From JADFXI01 sp963784135 (lineage in GTDB: Bacteria > Nitrospirota > Thermodesulfovibrionia > Thermodesulfovibrionales > Dissulfurispiraceae), in NCBI GenBank assembly GCA_963784135.1, contig CAWAQG010000005.1, positions 68,357-132,356 of the forward strand: DNA of 64,000 bases, in the 5' to 3' direction. The position numbers were made by a program, and so were the translations under genes. Positions 1 to 8,531 of the stretch are shown here, one piece after another; within the stretch, counting starts at the first letter, position 1, and every line of letters begins with the position of its first letter. Below the pieces are notes generated by a model, which worked only from the letters and a program-made list of their open reading frames with translations, was not told the DNA's origin and searched no databases.

Positions 1-1323
1 GATCGCCTTTGGAGATGTGGGACAGACCTCTTCGCAAACGATGCAGTCTATGTTCATTGCCCAGGGAAGACACCTCCCCCGGTCGTAGAATGCAGTGCCG
101 ATTTTGACCGGTTTCTGTCCGGCGGCCTTTCCCAATTTTTTCTCAACCGTCAGCGGGGTGATGGCACCCGTAGGGCATGCATGGCCGCAGAGCACACAGT
201 TATATTCACAATACCCTATATTGTTAATCAATACCGGCGTCCATAGTCCCTCAAATCCCGCCTCCAGCAGCGCCGGCTGGATTGCATTGGTGGGACATAC
301 CTTCATACACTCGCCGCACTTAATGCATCTTCGCAGAAAATCCCCTTCCCGAATAGAACCGGGCGGCCTTATCACATGGTACTGGGCCGAAGTTTTTGAA
401 GTTATGGTGCTCCGCATTACAGGGAAAACGAGCGCTCCTGCGACAGCACTTTCGATCAGTCTGCGCCGGCCCACGTCGAGGGGCATGTGCACGGAACTTG
501 AGAGGTTGGAAAGACCGTAATGGATTGCGTCTTCGGGACAGTCCTCAATACAGTTCATGCATAGATGACATTCGGTGGTGCGTACAGCCCTGTCCGGATC
601 ACACCCGCCATGGCAGTGTGCAAGGCACTTCCTGCAATCGGTGCAGCGGTCCACATCGCGCCATATACTGAAAAGCGGCCTGAAGGAGAGCAGCCCTAAA
701 AGCGCACCCAGAGGGCATACCGCGCGGCACCAGAAACGGGGCAGGAACCTGTTTGCAAAGAGCACCGCAAGAAAGATCATTCCAAGAAATGTCCCGCCAT
801 GGAAAAGAGGCTGTTTGAGATAGAGCAGGCCGCTGTTGTAATTAAATCCGGGGAATACAGCTATAGCAAAAGACCTTGTGATGAGCGGAATGGGATCAAG
901 CAGCCCTATCTGGAGGGACCCGAGGGCCGCAAGAGCGACCAGGAAAGCAAGAATATAATATTTGAGCCGGTAAAGGGGGCGGTAGGAATTCATCGCCACA
1001 GTATCCACCGCCCTTAATTTATTGAAAATACTTCCCGTAATCTGGTTGATAATCCCGAGAGGGCATATCCAGGAACAGAAGAAACGTCCGAAAAAGAGTG
1101 TGCCGATGATAATAAATAACGAAAGGGCAAGTCCCTTGTAGATGGTCCAGCTCGTCAAAAAAGATGCGACTGCAACAAGCGGGTCCAGCTCAAGAAACAG
1201 CGGTGTCTCATAGCCTTTCATGCGTCTGAAGCCGGTAAGCCAGAGCAGGAGCACAAAGAGCAGAATGAAAAAAACTGCGTAGGTCCTTCTGATATTCCTG
1301 AGAGTAAGAAGTCCGGCAATCAT
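1..1323 (-). CDS. Membrane polyferredoxin (NapH/MauN-like), C-terminus beyond window
   Basis: The minus strand is open from an ATG at 1323 to the window edge, about 441 codons with no stop, so the C-terminus is missing. The N-terminal half has several membrane helices and two CxxxCP motifs (CSWICPLG, CRAVCPLG) of the NapH-type 4Fe-4S membrane family. Next come a ferredoxin-like Cys cluster (CTDCRKCLAHC, CHLCMNCIEDCP) and further clusters (CIKCGECMKVCP, CEYNCVLCGHACP, CIVCEEVCP). It probably carries electrons between the membrane quinone pool and a redox partner. Its ATG overlaps the stop of the DUF362 gene (ATGA), so the two are translationally coupled in one operon. The electron donor and acceptor cannot be told from the sequence. 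Confidence 0.9.
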   Translation of the reverse strand, partial: MIAGLLTLRNIRRTYAVFFILLFVLLLWLTGFRRMKGYETPLFLELDPLVAVASFLTSWTIYKGLALSLFIIIGTLFFGRFFCSWICPLGIINQITGSIFNKLRAVDTVAMNSYRPLYRLKYYILAFLVALAALGSLQIGLLDPIPLITRSFAIAVFPGFNYNSGLLYLKQPLFHGGTFLGMIFLAVLFANRFLPRFWCRAVCPLGALLGLLSFRPLFSIWRDVDRCTDCRKCLAHCHGGCDPDRAVRTTECHLCMNCIEDCPEDAIHYGLSNLSSSVHMPLDVGRRRLIESAVAGALVFPVMRSTITSKTSAQYHVIRPPGSIREGDFLRRCIKCGECMKVCPTNAIQPALLEAGFEGLWTPVLINNIGYCEYNCVLCGHACPTGAITPLTVEKKLGKAAGQKPVKIGTAFYDRGRCLPWAMNIDCIVCEEVCPTSPKAI

Positions 1324-2309
1324 ACGTTTATTTCAGCAACATTGAGGGATTTCCAGTCAGAAATACCTATGCCTCTTTTCTCCGCCATCCCGATAAAAGG
1401 TATGTCCTCGACCCTCAGATCGAGAAATCTGAGACCGTAAGCTTCTACTGCCACAATATCAGTACCTGCGATGACCGTATTCTGGATGGATACGTCCGAG
1501 AGGTTACCGCCGGTGGGACCGTTTCTAAAGAGTACCCGCGTGGCATCCATAACAATGAGCGTTGGTCTGATAGCTGAGGCAAGATCGGCGATTGCGGTGT
1601 TTATGTCCTGGTGCAGGCGGTTCCTCTGGCCGCCGAGAGAACCGTAAAGGTTTTTCATCGCCATCGTACATTTGCTCAAAGAGTGATGTTTCACTATCGG
1701 CAGGTTGATGAGTTTGTCTGCCTGGTGATAGAAGCGGCTCACAGGCCATACTTTCAGGGATTCGCCTTTCAGATCGGTCGGCACAAAGTCGTTCTCGGCC
1801 GCCAGCCTGATCTTTCCTCCGGCTCTTTTCACGGCAGCCTCTATCCCGGAGCGGGCAAAACACCGGTAAGGATCGTTCACCGATGCATCAGTTACCCAGA
1901 CCTCGGAGGCCCGGGCCTCAAGGCATAGCTTCACCACAGAAGCCACAACATCCGGATTGGTGTTTGCGGCCTGTTCAGGCTGTCTGTCCCAGGCAGCGTT
2001 CGGCTTCAGCAAAACCCTTTCTCCCGGGCTTACAAAACGGCCCATGCCGCCGATTCTCTCTATTGCGGCCCTCACCATCTTGTCGGCATCTTTGCCCCGT
2101 GCCACCGCCAACTGAGGATATATTTTTTTATCTTCAACGCGGTAGTCCCTGAAGGTATATATTTTTGAATCGCTCCTTCGCACCGGCTCTTTACTATAAA
2201 AAACATACCCCCATACTCCGGAAACTGCCGCGAGTCCGCAGGCGGCAGCGGTCCTCAACAGAAACTGCCTTCTGGTCCCCTCTTCTTTCTTGTTATGCTT
2301 CGACGACAT
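1320..2309 (-). CDS. DUF362 family protein with Tat signal
   Basis: A 329-residue protein. The N-terminus has a twin-arginine signal (RRQFLLRTAAACGLAAVSG), so it is probably exported folded with a cofactor. The rest matches the DUF362 family by gestalt: the segment around LLKPNAAWDR, a central region with NLPIVKHHSLSKCTMAMKN and a C-terminal TVIAGTDIVAVEAYG. DUF362 proteins are usually found with ferredoxins and their reaction is unknown. It lies between the DUF6599 gene (21 nt gap) and the polyferredoxin (4-nt overlap). The context suggests a periplasmic redox complex. Confidence 0.88.
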   Translation of the reverse strand: MSSKHNKKEEGTRRQFLLRTAAACGLAAVSGVWGYVFYSKEPVRRSDSKIYTFRDYRVEDKKIYPQLAVARGKDADKMVRAAIERIGGMGRFVSPGERVLLKPNAAWDRQPEQAANTNPDVVASVVKLCLEARASEVWVTDASVNDPYRCFARSGIEAAVKRAGGKIRLAAENDFVPTDLKGESLKVWPVSRFYHQADKLINLPIVKHHSLSKCTMAMKNLYGSLGGQRNRLHQDINTAIADLASAIRPTLIVMDATRVLFRNGPTGGNLSDVSIQNTVIAGTDIVAVEAYGLRFLDLRVEDIPFIGMAEKRGIGISDWKSLNVAEINV

Positions 2310-2330
2310 AGTACCAACTCAAAGGTTTCT

Positions 2331-3347
2331 TTATCGCTTCCCTTTTGCAAAGAACTTCAATAATCCTTCATCATCGGTCCCAAACAGACCGAAAATCGCG
2401 GTCTTGCCCGGAATCAGAAACCAGTTGCCCTCATATTTGTCTATTACCTTATACGCTTCACTTCCATTACTTTCGGTCTTCTCATATTTTATGCCGGATT
2501 TCCTGAAATAGTCCATAAAAGACGCCAAAAGCGATTTCATTTCCTCTTCGCTGCCTGTCATGAGCGCAACCGTGATCTTTTTCCCTCCTGTGGAGTACCC
2601 GCGTTCTATCACGTTATGGAGGAAATCGAGCCCCCGGTAGCCCTCCTTCACAAACCTCGTTTTTTCAACTTTCCCGAGGTCCGGGAATCTGGAGAATATC
2701 TTGTTAAAGGAATCCTGTCCGGGTGAGAGCGTGTCGCTGAATTCCTTCGCAAATTTAAGCGCAGGGGCCTTTGGATTGTAAGCGTTGATCTTCACGTAAT
2801 AGCGGCCCTTAATGAAGTTCACGCCTCCCGATGTCCTGAATCCCATTGTACCCACAGAAACCGCCTGAGGATTTTCTCCGGATTCATCCACCAGAACGCC
2901 AAAAGCCTGTATGCCCTTCCCCATATCATATGTCTCAACCTGGATATCCGGCTGTGCAGTCCTGGATTCCATAGCTACATACTCCGTTACTGTAAGCCCC
3001 GTAAATCCTGCTCCGATAAAATACTCCGCATGGCCGTCAACGTGCTCGTAGAGATTTTCCTTGGTGTAGCGGTGCTCCTCACCCAATAGCCGGAAACCAG
3101 TAATCCCGGCACCCCCGGAATGTCGCAGCCTTTCCGGGGTGGGAATCTCATTCACAACTTCAGTAGAGATGGTCTTGTCCACGGGCTGAGGCAGTGCGTT
3201 TACCGCCTGCGGCAGCGTACCCTCAGCCGTCTTAAAATCGATCAGGGCAGGATCATAGCTTTGGCCTCTGACGTAGAGGACTGCTGCTATGCACGGAAGC
3301 AGCCCCAGCAGGACAACGCGATATATGAGTGGAACGGAACGCATCAC
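2331..3347 (-). CDS. DUF6599-like exported protein
   Basis: A 338-residue protein with an N-terminal hydrophobic helix (about residues 8-27) that is a signal anchor or signal peptide. The segment NLYEHVDGHAEYFIGAGF resembles the LYEYINGAADLY-type signature of the DUF6599 family. The start ATG overlaps the stop of the upstream aldo/keto reductase (ATGA). DUF6599 proteins recur beside DUF362 and Tat reductases in anaerobes, but no activity is known. I see no cofactor-binding motif. It is probably a periplasmic accessory subunit of the neighbouring redox proteins. Confidence 0.7.
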   Translation of the reverse strand: MMRSVPLIYRVVLLGLLPCIAAVLYVRGQSYDPALIDFKTAEGTLPQAVNALPQPVDKTISTEVVNEIPTPERLRHSGGAGITGFRLLGEEHRYTKENLYEHVDGHAEYFIGAGFTGLTVTEYVAMESRTAQPDIQVETYDMGKGIQAFGVLVDESGENPQAVSVGTMGFRTSGGVNFIKGRYYVKINAYNPKAPALKFAKEFSDTLSPGQDSFNKIFSRFPDLGKVEKTRFVKEGYRGLDFLHNVIERGYSTGGKKITVALMTGSEEEMKSLLASFMDYFRKSGIKYEKTESNGSEAYKVIDKYEGNWFLIPGKTAIFGLFGTDDEGLLKFFAKGKR

Positions 3348-4534
3348 GACATAAGCGACATGGACTCATGCGCATCGCAGAGCATTTCCTTTACAGGTAG
3401 TCCGTAAGGACATTTCCCGGCGCAGGCCGCTCCATCGCATTCTGCACAGGCTGCCGAGTTTCTTGTCAGAGCTGCATAAGACTGTATCGCCCTTTTCTCC
3501 ATTCCATAGTCTTTGAAATACATGTGGTATCTCATGACCGAGGCAATCTCCACGCCTGCGGGGCACGATACTTCGCACTCGCCGCAGCCTGTTCTGCAGT
3601 ATTCTTTGCTGTACAGTCCGGCATAACGATCAAGGACCCTTTGGTCAGCAGATGTGAATTCTGCGCCGGAGGCCTTCAGATAAAGTTCGATGTCGGCAAC
3701 CGTTTTCATCGTTATAATAAGACCGCTCACCTCCGCGTGCTTCAGCACCCACTTGAAGGCCGCCTGGGGAAAATCCTCTTCCCCGGCCTCCATCTTCATG
3801 TCTTTAGCCCCTGCAAGGGTCTTCATGGCGATTACTCCTACCCCCTGCTTGTGGGCCTCTTTCATCACCTCGGGCAACTGCGGAAATTTCATGAAGTTGA
3901 AGGACGGCTGGATCACATCAAAACGGCCCGACTTGACAGCAGTCATCAGGAGTTCTTCCATGTTATTGGGGCCATGAGACGACGTGCCCAGAAAACGGAT
4001 TTTCCCGGCCTGCTTAAGCTCGGCCACCGCCCCGAACATCTCGTCGGACAAAAGCCTTTTCTTCTCTATTTCCATGTCCTTGTTCATCTCCCCGATAGCA
4101 TGTACAAAAACGAAATCGAGGTAATCGGTCTTCATCCTCGACAGGCTGCCCTCGACAGCGGCTATGTAATCCTTCTTCATTGAGTCCACGGGAAGATGTC
4201 CCGGGTAAGGCATGGAATTGCAGAATTTAGACGTAATGATGATCTTGTCCCTATGGATTTTTCCCATAGCTTCGCCGATGGTTTTCTCTGACAGGCCGTA
4301 ATCCGGAGCAGTGTCAAAATAATTAATACCGCTGTCCACCGCCCTGAGCACCATCGATGCAGCCGAGAGTTTTCCGGCGCCGAATGATATATCACTCATC
4401 TTCAGACCGGTTTTACCGATTTCACGATAGCTTTTGACCGACGGGGTGTTCTGAACTGTTTCCGCGCGGAGAGGCTGTGCTGCCGCACCGGCAGTCGCGA
4501 TGGCCGCCACCTTGAGAAAATCCCTTCTGTTCAT
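3344..4534 (-). CDS. Tat-exported aldo/keto reductase with C-terminal 4Fe-4S domain
   Basis: The preferred start is the ATG at 4534, behind GAGGAGG. An in-frame upstream ATG at 4600 has no ribosome site. The product of about 396 residues begins with a Tat signal (NRRDFLKVAAIATAGAAA). It then has a TIM-barrel aldo/keto reductase domain: DTAPDYG with the catalytic Asp and Tyr, followed by ITSKF (catalytic Lys). The C-terminus has two cysteine clusters, CRTGCGECEVSCP and CAECDGAACAGKCP, suited to 4Fe-4S clusters. The ferredoxin-like tail implies electron transfer to iron-sulfur partners, fitting the downstream polyferredoxin. It is the first gene of a four-gene operon. The substrate is unknown. 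Confidence 0.9.
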   Translation of the reverse strand: MNRRDFLKVAAIATAGAAAQPLRAETVQNTPSVKSYREIGKTGLKMSDISFGAGKLSAASMVLRAVDSGINYFDTAPDYGLSEKTIGEAMGKIHRDKIIITSKFCNSMPYPGHLPVDSMKKDYIAAVEGSLSRMKTDYLDFVFVHAIGEMNKDMEIEKKRLLSDEMFGAVAELKQAGKIRFLGTSSHGPNNMEELLMTAVKSGRFDVIQPSFNFMKFPQLPEVMKEAHKQGVGVIAMKTLAGAKDMKMEAGEEDFPQAAFKWVLKHAEVSGLIITMKTVADIELYLKASGAEFTSADQRVLDRYAGLYSKEYCRTGCGECEVSCPAGVEIASVMRYHMYFKDYGMEKRAIQSYAALTRNSAACAECDGAACAGKCPYGLPVKEMLCDAHESMSLMS

Positions 4535-4690
4535 AATGAAACCTCCTCTGCTGTTTAAAGGAATATATTTAATTATATTCGTTCGCTGACCTCCGTGCAA
4601 GACCGCGGGGGATGCGTTCTTTAACCACTCGTCTATTAATCGCCCATTTTATGCTAAAATGCATATAAATATCATGAACGGTGATCATAT

Positions 4691-4942
4691 ATGCCTCTGC
4701 CGGTAAAAATATATACCCTCAGCACTTGCAGCCACTGCAATGCTGTAAAAAAGTTCTTGTCGGATTGTGCAGTAAAATATGAGTTTACAGATGTGGATTT
4801 ACTGTCCGGAGAGGAGCGGCATGCAATACTTGAGGACATAAAAAAAATCAACCCCTTATGTAGTTTTCCCACCATAATAATCGGAGATAGAATCATCATC
4901 GGATTCAGGGAAAATGACATCCGGGAGGCACTCGGGTTGTGA
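4691..4942 (+). CDS. Glutaredoxin-like thiol-disulfide protein
   Basis: An 83-residue protein of glutaredoxin/NrdH size. The redox motif CSHC follows the first beta strand (IYTLSTCSHC), a cis-Pro region is seen near SFPTIIIG, and the C-terminus is ENDIREALGL. It overlaps the next gene by 4 nt (GTGA), so the two are co-translated. That pairing suggests this protein is the substrate of the FTR-like reductase, a small ferredoxin-linked thiol system. It is divergent from the aldo/keto reductase operon. An AT-rich region with a possible -10 (TAAAAT, near 4655) lies upstream. Confidence 0.88.
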   Translation: MPLPVKIYTLSTCSHCNAVKKFLSDCAVKYEFTDVDLLSGEERHAILEDIKKINPLCSFPTIIIGDRIIIGFRENDIREALGL

Positions 4943-5274
4943 ACAACATTGAACAACTGTATGAACTGCTGAAAAAATCTCAGGAAGCCAGGGGCTATCA
5001 TTTCAATAGTGCTGAAACTATGGTCTTTGATCTGCTGAAAGGGCTCCTGATGAACAAGGAGCGATATGGATACATGTCATGCCCTTGCAGGCTTGCTTCC
5101 GGTAATTATGAGCAGGACAGAGACATAATCTGTCCATGTATGTACCGTGGGCCTGATTTGGAGGAATTCGGCAGTTGTTACTGTGGTCTCTACGTTTCAC
5201 AGGACTGGTCTGAGGAGAAGATCGAACACGTCTATGTTCCCGAAAGGAGACCTCCGGAAAAAATACCTCGATAG
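4939..5274 (+). CDS. Ferredoxin-thioredoxin reductase catalytic beta-like protein
   Basis: A 111-residue protein with the cysteine pattern CPC-x14-CPC-x12-CYC, that of the FTR catalytic chain. There the cysteines hold a 4Fe-4S cluster next to a redox disulfide. Plant and cyanobacterial FTR end in CHC. Here the His is a Tyr (CYC), seen by eye, which may alter cluster-disulfide chemistry. No FTR alpha (variable) chain is nearby, as is usual in non-photosynthetic bacteria. It starts with GTG at 4939, overlapping the glutaredoxin stop. It likely passes ferredoxin electrons to the glutaredoxin-like partner. Confidence 0.88.
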   Translation: MNNIEQLYELLKKSQEARGYHFNSAETMVFDLLKGLLMNKERYGYMSCPCRLASGNYEQDRDIICPCMYRGPDLEEFGSCYCGLYVSQDWSEEKIEHVYVPERRPPEKIPR

Positions 5275-5376
5275 TATGTTATCAAAAAAACAACTTACGC
5301 AACATCCCATTCCCCCGGTTTTAAGTGTATTAAAATATCTCTGCTTCCATGTATTACCGCAACCACATAAGGCTGT

Positions 5377-5583
5377 CTAATGCAGGTTCTGTCCATGTGA
5401 CGCGAGCCATGTTCTCACCCTTTTCTCTGCCTCGTCCTGTGATACAATCTTCTCTTCGTCAACTGCTTTGATTCCCTTCTCGACCTTTTCAAGCACATAG
5501 AGATGATACTGAATATCTTCATACGTGCAATCCTCAGACAATGTTTTAATAAGGTTTATTGCTTGTTCCTTGACAATAGGCAT
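5377..5583 (-). CDS. Small acidic protein, possibly antitoxin-like
   Basis: A 68-residue protein preceded by a strong ribosome site (GAGGAGG). It is predicted mostly helical (residues 5-45), with a charged tail containing VSQDEAEKRVRTWL. It resembles small stand-alone proteins often found next to RelE/ParE-type toxins, but no toxin ORF follows: downstream is the convergent FTR-like gene. It sits 25 nt after a broken addiction-module fragment. The function is uncertain. Confidence 0.5.
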   Translation of the reverse strand: MPIVKEQAINLIKTLSEDCTYEDIQYHLYVLEKVEKGIKAVDEEKIVSQDEAEKRVRTWLASHGQNLH

Positions 5584-5608
5584 TTCGTCCTCCTCTCAAA
5601 ACAATAGT

Positions 5609-5707
5609 TTATTCCCTTGATTCTATTCGTTTCTGAAGCTCATCGAGGGATAGGAGTTTTCCTGGATTAGATTTTTGTATAAACAATCTTCTGTCCAACT
5701 CAGTCAT
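5609..5707 (-). pseudogene. Remnant of an addiction-module antitoxin (C-terminus)
   Basis: The minus strand encodes a 32-residue fragment, MTELDRRLFIQKSNPGKLLS followed by LDELQKRIESRE and stop. Its frame stays open upstream towards the RAYT element. It resembles the C-terminus of TIGR02574-type addiction module proteins (ELDRRL ... Asn-Pro ... W/L-E-E/L-…-R). The N-terminal half is absent and the fragment abuts the RAYT flanking repeat at about 5737, so the gene appears truncated by that insertion. Confidence 0.5.
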
Positions 5708-5737
5708 ATGGCTCTGCGGGACAGTAATGTCATGTGG

Positions 5738-5755
5738 AAGGGGGTCAGCCCTCGA
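5738..5755. repeat. RAYT-flanking palindromic repeat, left
   Basis: The bases ggggtcagccctcgaa border the RAYT gene on its 3' side. The reverse complement (ttcgagggctgacc) borders its 5' side at 6741-6754 and again at 8125-8138 after the IS insertion. A related word, ttcaagacctgacccc, occurs at 53764-53779. This fits REP-type flanks recognised by a RAYT transposase. Confidence 0.6.
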
Positions 5756-6704
5756 ACAGTGACAGAATATCTTTTTTTTCTTTCTCAAACTGGCGAATTG
5801 ACTTTCTGTTTCCTTCTATCTTCCCCATCACCCTTCGATATTGATGCGCTATAGCAGAAGCGCCCTTTCCTCCTATCTTTTCAGCAATCTCCCGGTTATT
5901 GGAATGGCTTTTTTCTTTTGCTACACAGACGAACATATCCTGTGCTCCTGAATCACTAAGTCCGTCAATCCCATAATAATCACACACGGCACGATAAATC
6001 TCATTCACTCCAGGCCGGCCGGAAAAGTGACGTTTAGCCGATATATCTCCGAGATTCCCTTTCCTTTTTAAATTACTTACCACCTTTTGCACAAATGTCT
6101 TATTCCCCAGTACCGCCTGTCCAATAATCTTTTCTGCAGGATACTCAGGTGGATTTTCAATTCCAGCTTCAACAAACTCCCTGTATTTTTTCCAGGCGGT
6201 CTTATAGTTAGCGCCATATTCAGACAACAGCCACTCCGTCTGAAGCCACGGGGTTGATTTCTCTTTTCCAATATACTGTCGGTAGCTGCTCCATTGATAT
6301 TCCTCCGGAGTTTTGACCATCGCTGCTCTAACTGGGTTAAGGTGTATATACCTGCTCAGCTCAAGCAGATATCTCTCCTTCTCTACACATAATGATTTGT
6401 ATCTGCCGGCAAAGACGTGTCCTATGACGCCGCACGACCTCCTCAGATAACTTCCGTACCCTGATCCTATGTAATGCATTGCCTTTGATAAATTGCCATG
6501 AGGCATGGAAATGAGAAGGTGATAATGATTGCTCATGATGCACCAGACATGGATACCTATACCGTATCTATCAACTGACCGGCCAAGAATATCCAGGAAG
6601 ACTTCCTTATCCTCACCCTCACGAAAAATGTAGTCACCACGATTCCCTTTGGAAATAATGTGGTACGCTGCACCTTCATATTCAATTCTTAACGGCCTCG
6701 CCAT
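5745..6704 (-). CDS. REP-associated tyrosine transposase (RAYT, Y1/IS200-like)
   Basis: A 319-residue protein of the Y1 transposase superfamily. It begins MARPLRIEYEGAAYHIISKG, followed by HVWCIMSNHYHLLI with the HUH-type His pair. RAYT features follow: RYIHLNPVRAAMVKTPEEY, then a C-terminal helical DNA-binding extension (EIAEKIGGKGASAIAHQYRR) like the DnaA/HTH tail of many RAYTs. Inverted GGTCAGCCCTCGAA words lie at both ends. It appears intact and probably moves or maintains the short palindromes around it. Confidence 0.9.
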   Translation of the reverse strand: MARPLRIEYEGAAYHIISKGNRGDYIFREGEDKEVFLDILGRSVDRYGIGIHVWCIMSNHYHLLISMPHGNLSKAMHYIGSGYGSYLRRSCGVIGHVFAGRYKSLCVEKERYLLELSRYIHLNPVRAAMVKTPEEYQWSSYRQYIGKEKSTPWLQTEWLLSEYGANYKTAWKKYREFVEAGIENPPEYPAEKIIGQAVLGNKTFVQKVVSNLKRKGNLGDISAKRHFSGRPGVNEIYRAVCDYYGIDGLSDSGAQDMFVCVAKEKSHSNNREIAEKIGGKGASAIAHQYRRVMGKIEGNRKSIRQFEKEKKDILSLFEG

Positions 6705-6754
6705 AAAAAATGTTACCAGAAAAGATTTGTTCCGTCAAGATTCGAGGGCTGACC

Positions 6755-8122
6755 TGTGGCGAGCAGATAAACTGTCCGTATCTGTAGCACATAAACTGTC
6801 CGGATAAAATATATGGATAGCAAGGGGGCTATCCATGAAACGTTCGGCAGTGTTGCAGGAGGTACGGAAGATGAGATTTGAAGAAAGCTATGAGGGTTGG
6901 ATACGAGGTCGATTAACGCAGGAAGAAGCAGCAACGCTTCTGGGTGTGTGCGATAGGACATTTAGAAGATATATGTTGAGGTATGAAGATACGGGCCTGG
7001 AGGGCCTTATAGATAAGCGTTTAGGGCAAATATCTCATAAACGTGCGCCTGTTGATGAAGTAGTCGCACTATCGGATCTTTATAGCAATCGCTTTTGTGG
7101 TTTCAATGTCAAACATTTTTATAGCTGGTACCGGCGTGCTTATCAAGGGACCAGAAGCTACACATGGGTCAAGAACACCCTCCAGGAAAAGGGATTGGTA
7201 CCGAAGGCAGCACAGAAAGGTACACACAGGAAAAAGCGTACAAGGGCACCTTATACCGGTATGATGCTGCACCAGGATGGTTCCAAACATCAGTGGGTTG
7301 AAGGAAAATACTGGGATCTAATCGTAACTATGGATGATGCCACGAGTGAACACTACTCGATGTTTTTTGTGCAGGAGGAAGGCACTCAAAGCAGCTTTCA
7401 AGGGGTAAAAGAAGTTATTGAGCAACACGGATTGTTTGCTTCGTTGTATACGGATCGTGGAAGTCACTACTGGCATACACCTGAGGCCGGAGGGAAAGTG
7501 GACAAATCAAATCTTACCCAGTTCGGTCGTGCAATGAGCCAACTTGGAATTAAGATGATTGCTGCGTATTCTCCTGAGGCCAGGGGTCGTTCTGAGCGAG
7601 CCTTCGAAACTCATCAAGACCGCCTCGTCAAGGAGCTTGCAATGGCGGGCATTACTGAGATGAAGCAGGCCAATGATTATCTTGCCAGTACTTATATGCC
7701 AGCCCATAATGCCGAGTTCACTGTTGTCCCGCAGGAACCACAGAGCGTATTCGTGACTTGGGCAGGCACTGCCTTGGAAGACATCCTATGCGAACAGTAT
7801 GACCGCACCGTAGGCAACGACAACTGTGTAAAGTTCGATGGGCTAAAACTTCAGATCCCGCCAAATCAATATCGCTGCCACTACGTTAAGGTCGAAGTTC
7901 GCGTCCATCGTTATCCGGATGGTGGCCTTGCTATATTCCATGGACCGAGAAAACTGGCGGTCTTTGACCCTAAAGGAAAGGAGATTGCAAAGTGCTCACA
8001 TGCAGCGGCATGAGACTCAATAAAACTGACATCGGTGGCCTGCCATGTTCCATGCGCAGCCACCCTGCAGAACCGGACAGTTTATTTGCTCTAAAACCGG
8101 ACAACTCTATTTGTTGACAACA
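6755..8122 (+). mobile_element. IS1202/ISNCY-like insertion sequence, copy 1 (1368 bp)
   Basis: Ends were set by comparison with the second copy at 59818-61185. Both start TGTGGCGAGC and end GTTGACAACA, and both are bounded by perfect 16-bp direct repeats. Here the repeat is gattcgagggctgacc, at 6739-6754 and 8123-8138. Each end carries two copies of a word like ataaactgtccgg, facing outward, probably transposase-binding sites. The element sits inside the right flank of the RAYT element. Long target duplications are known in part of the IS1202 family. Confidence 0.92.
6835..8013 (+). CDS. DDE transposase of IS1202/ISNCY-like element, copy 1
   Basis: A 392-residue transposase. The N-terminal HTH (RLTQEEAATLLGVCDRTFRRY) is followed by an rve-type integrase core. 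Visible catalytic candidates are D in MLHQDGSKHQW, D in SLYTDRGSHYW and E in the region ARGRSERAFETHQDRL. The ribosome site AAGGGGG precedes the ATG. The protein is identical to that of copy 2, while the DNA differs at about five synonymous positions. Confidence 0.93.
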   Translation: MKRSAVLQEVRKMRFEESYEGWIRGRLTQEEAATLLGVCDRTFRRYMLRYEDTGLEGLIDKRLGQISHKRAPVDEVVALSDLYSNRFCGFNVKHFYSWYRRAYQGTRSYTWVKNTLQEKGLVPKAAQKGTHRKKRTRAPYTGMMLHQDGSKHQWVEGKYWDLIVTMDDATSEHYSMFFVQEEGTQSSFQGVKEVIEQHGLFASLYTDRGSHYWHTPEAGGKVDKSNLTQFGRAMSQLGIKMIAAYSPEARGRSERAFETHQDRLVKELAMAGITEMKQANDYLASTYMPAHNAEFTVVPQEPQSVFVTWAGTALEDILCEQYDRTVGNDNCVKFDGLKLQIPPNQYRCHYVKVEVRVHRYPDGGLAIFHGPRKLAVFDPKGKEIAKCSHAAA

Positions 8123-8276
8123 GATTCGAGGGCTGACCCCATTAATCCTGGCTTGCTCGATAGTCTTATAAACGACCAGGCACGGCATGCTTTTTTTTGG
8201 AGCAAATGATAATATTAACGACGGACTCCATTACTGGGACGGGACAGATGAACCAATCAATATAAAGGAGATATGT

Positions 8277-8531
8277 ATGACCAAAGAAACAGGCGTGATT
8301 GATCCAGAGAAGAGCCCATTTGCTCGACAATATTGGATTGACCAGGGACACAGCTTCACGGAGCATCGAAAGGCGCAGTTAAAAAACGGAAGGCTAATTG
8401 GGAAGACCGTTTCTTATATTATGAAACTACCCAATAAGAACACAGGTCAATATGTTGCGTTTGTTGCCGTGCGATGGGGGTTTGCCAAGGTGTTGGAAGG
8501 CCGTTTAGTAGCAAAGAACCCAAATGCTTAA
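8277..8531 (+). CDS. Hypothetical protein, 84 aa
   Basis: The start was chosen at the ATG at 8277 behind AAAGGAG; the frame is open 90 nt further upstream. The 84-residue product contains FARQYWIDQGHSFTEHRKAQ and a C-terminal beta-rich segment (QYVAFVAVRWGFAKVLEG). I do not recognise a family. It lies between the IS1202-like element and the broken ankyrin lipoprotein gene. No signal peptide is visible. Confidence 0.6.
   Translation: MTKETGVIDPEKSPFARQYWIDQGHSFTEHRKAQLKNGRLIGKTVSYIMKLPNKNTGQYVAFVAVRWGFAKVLEGRLVAKNPNA

Noticed and set aside
8141..8190. Minus-strand peptide VVYKTIEQARINGVSP resembling an IS66 transposase tail
   Set aside because: Only about 15 residues long, with no further transposase sequence on either side.
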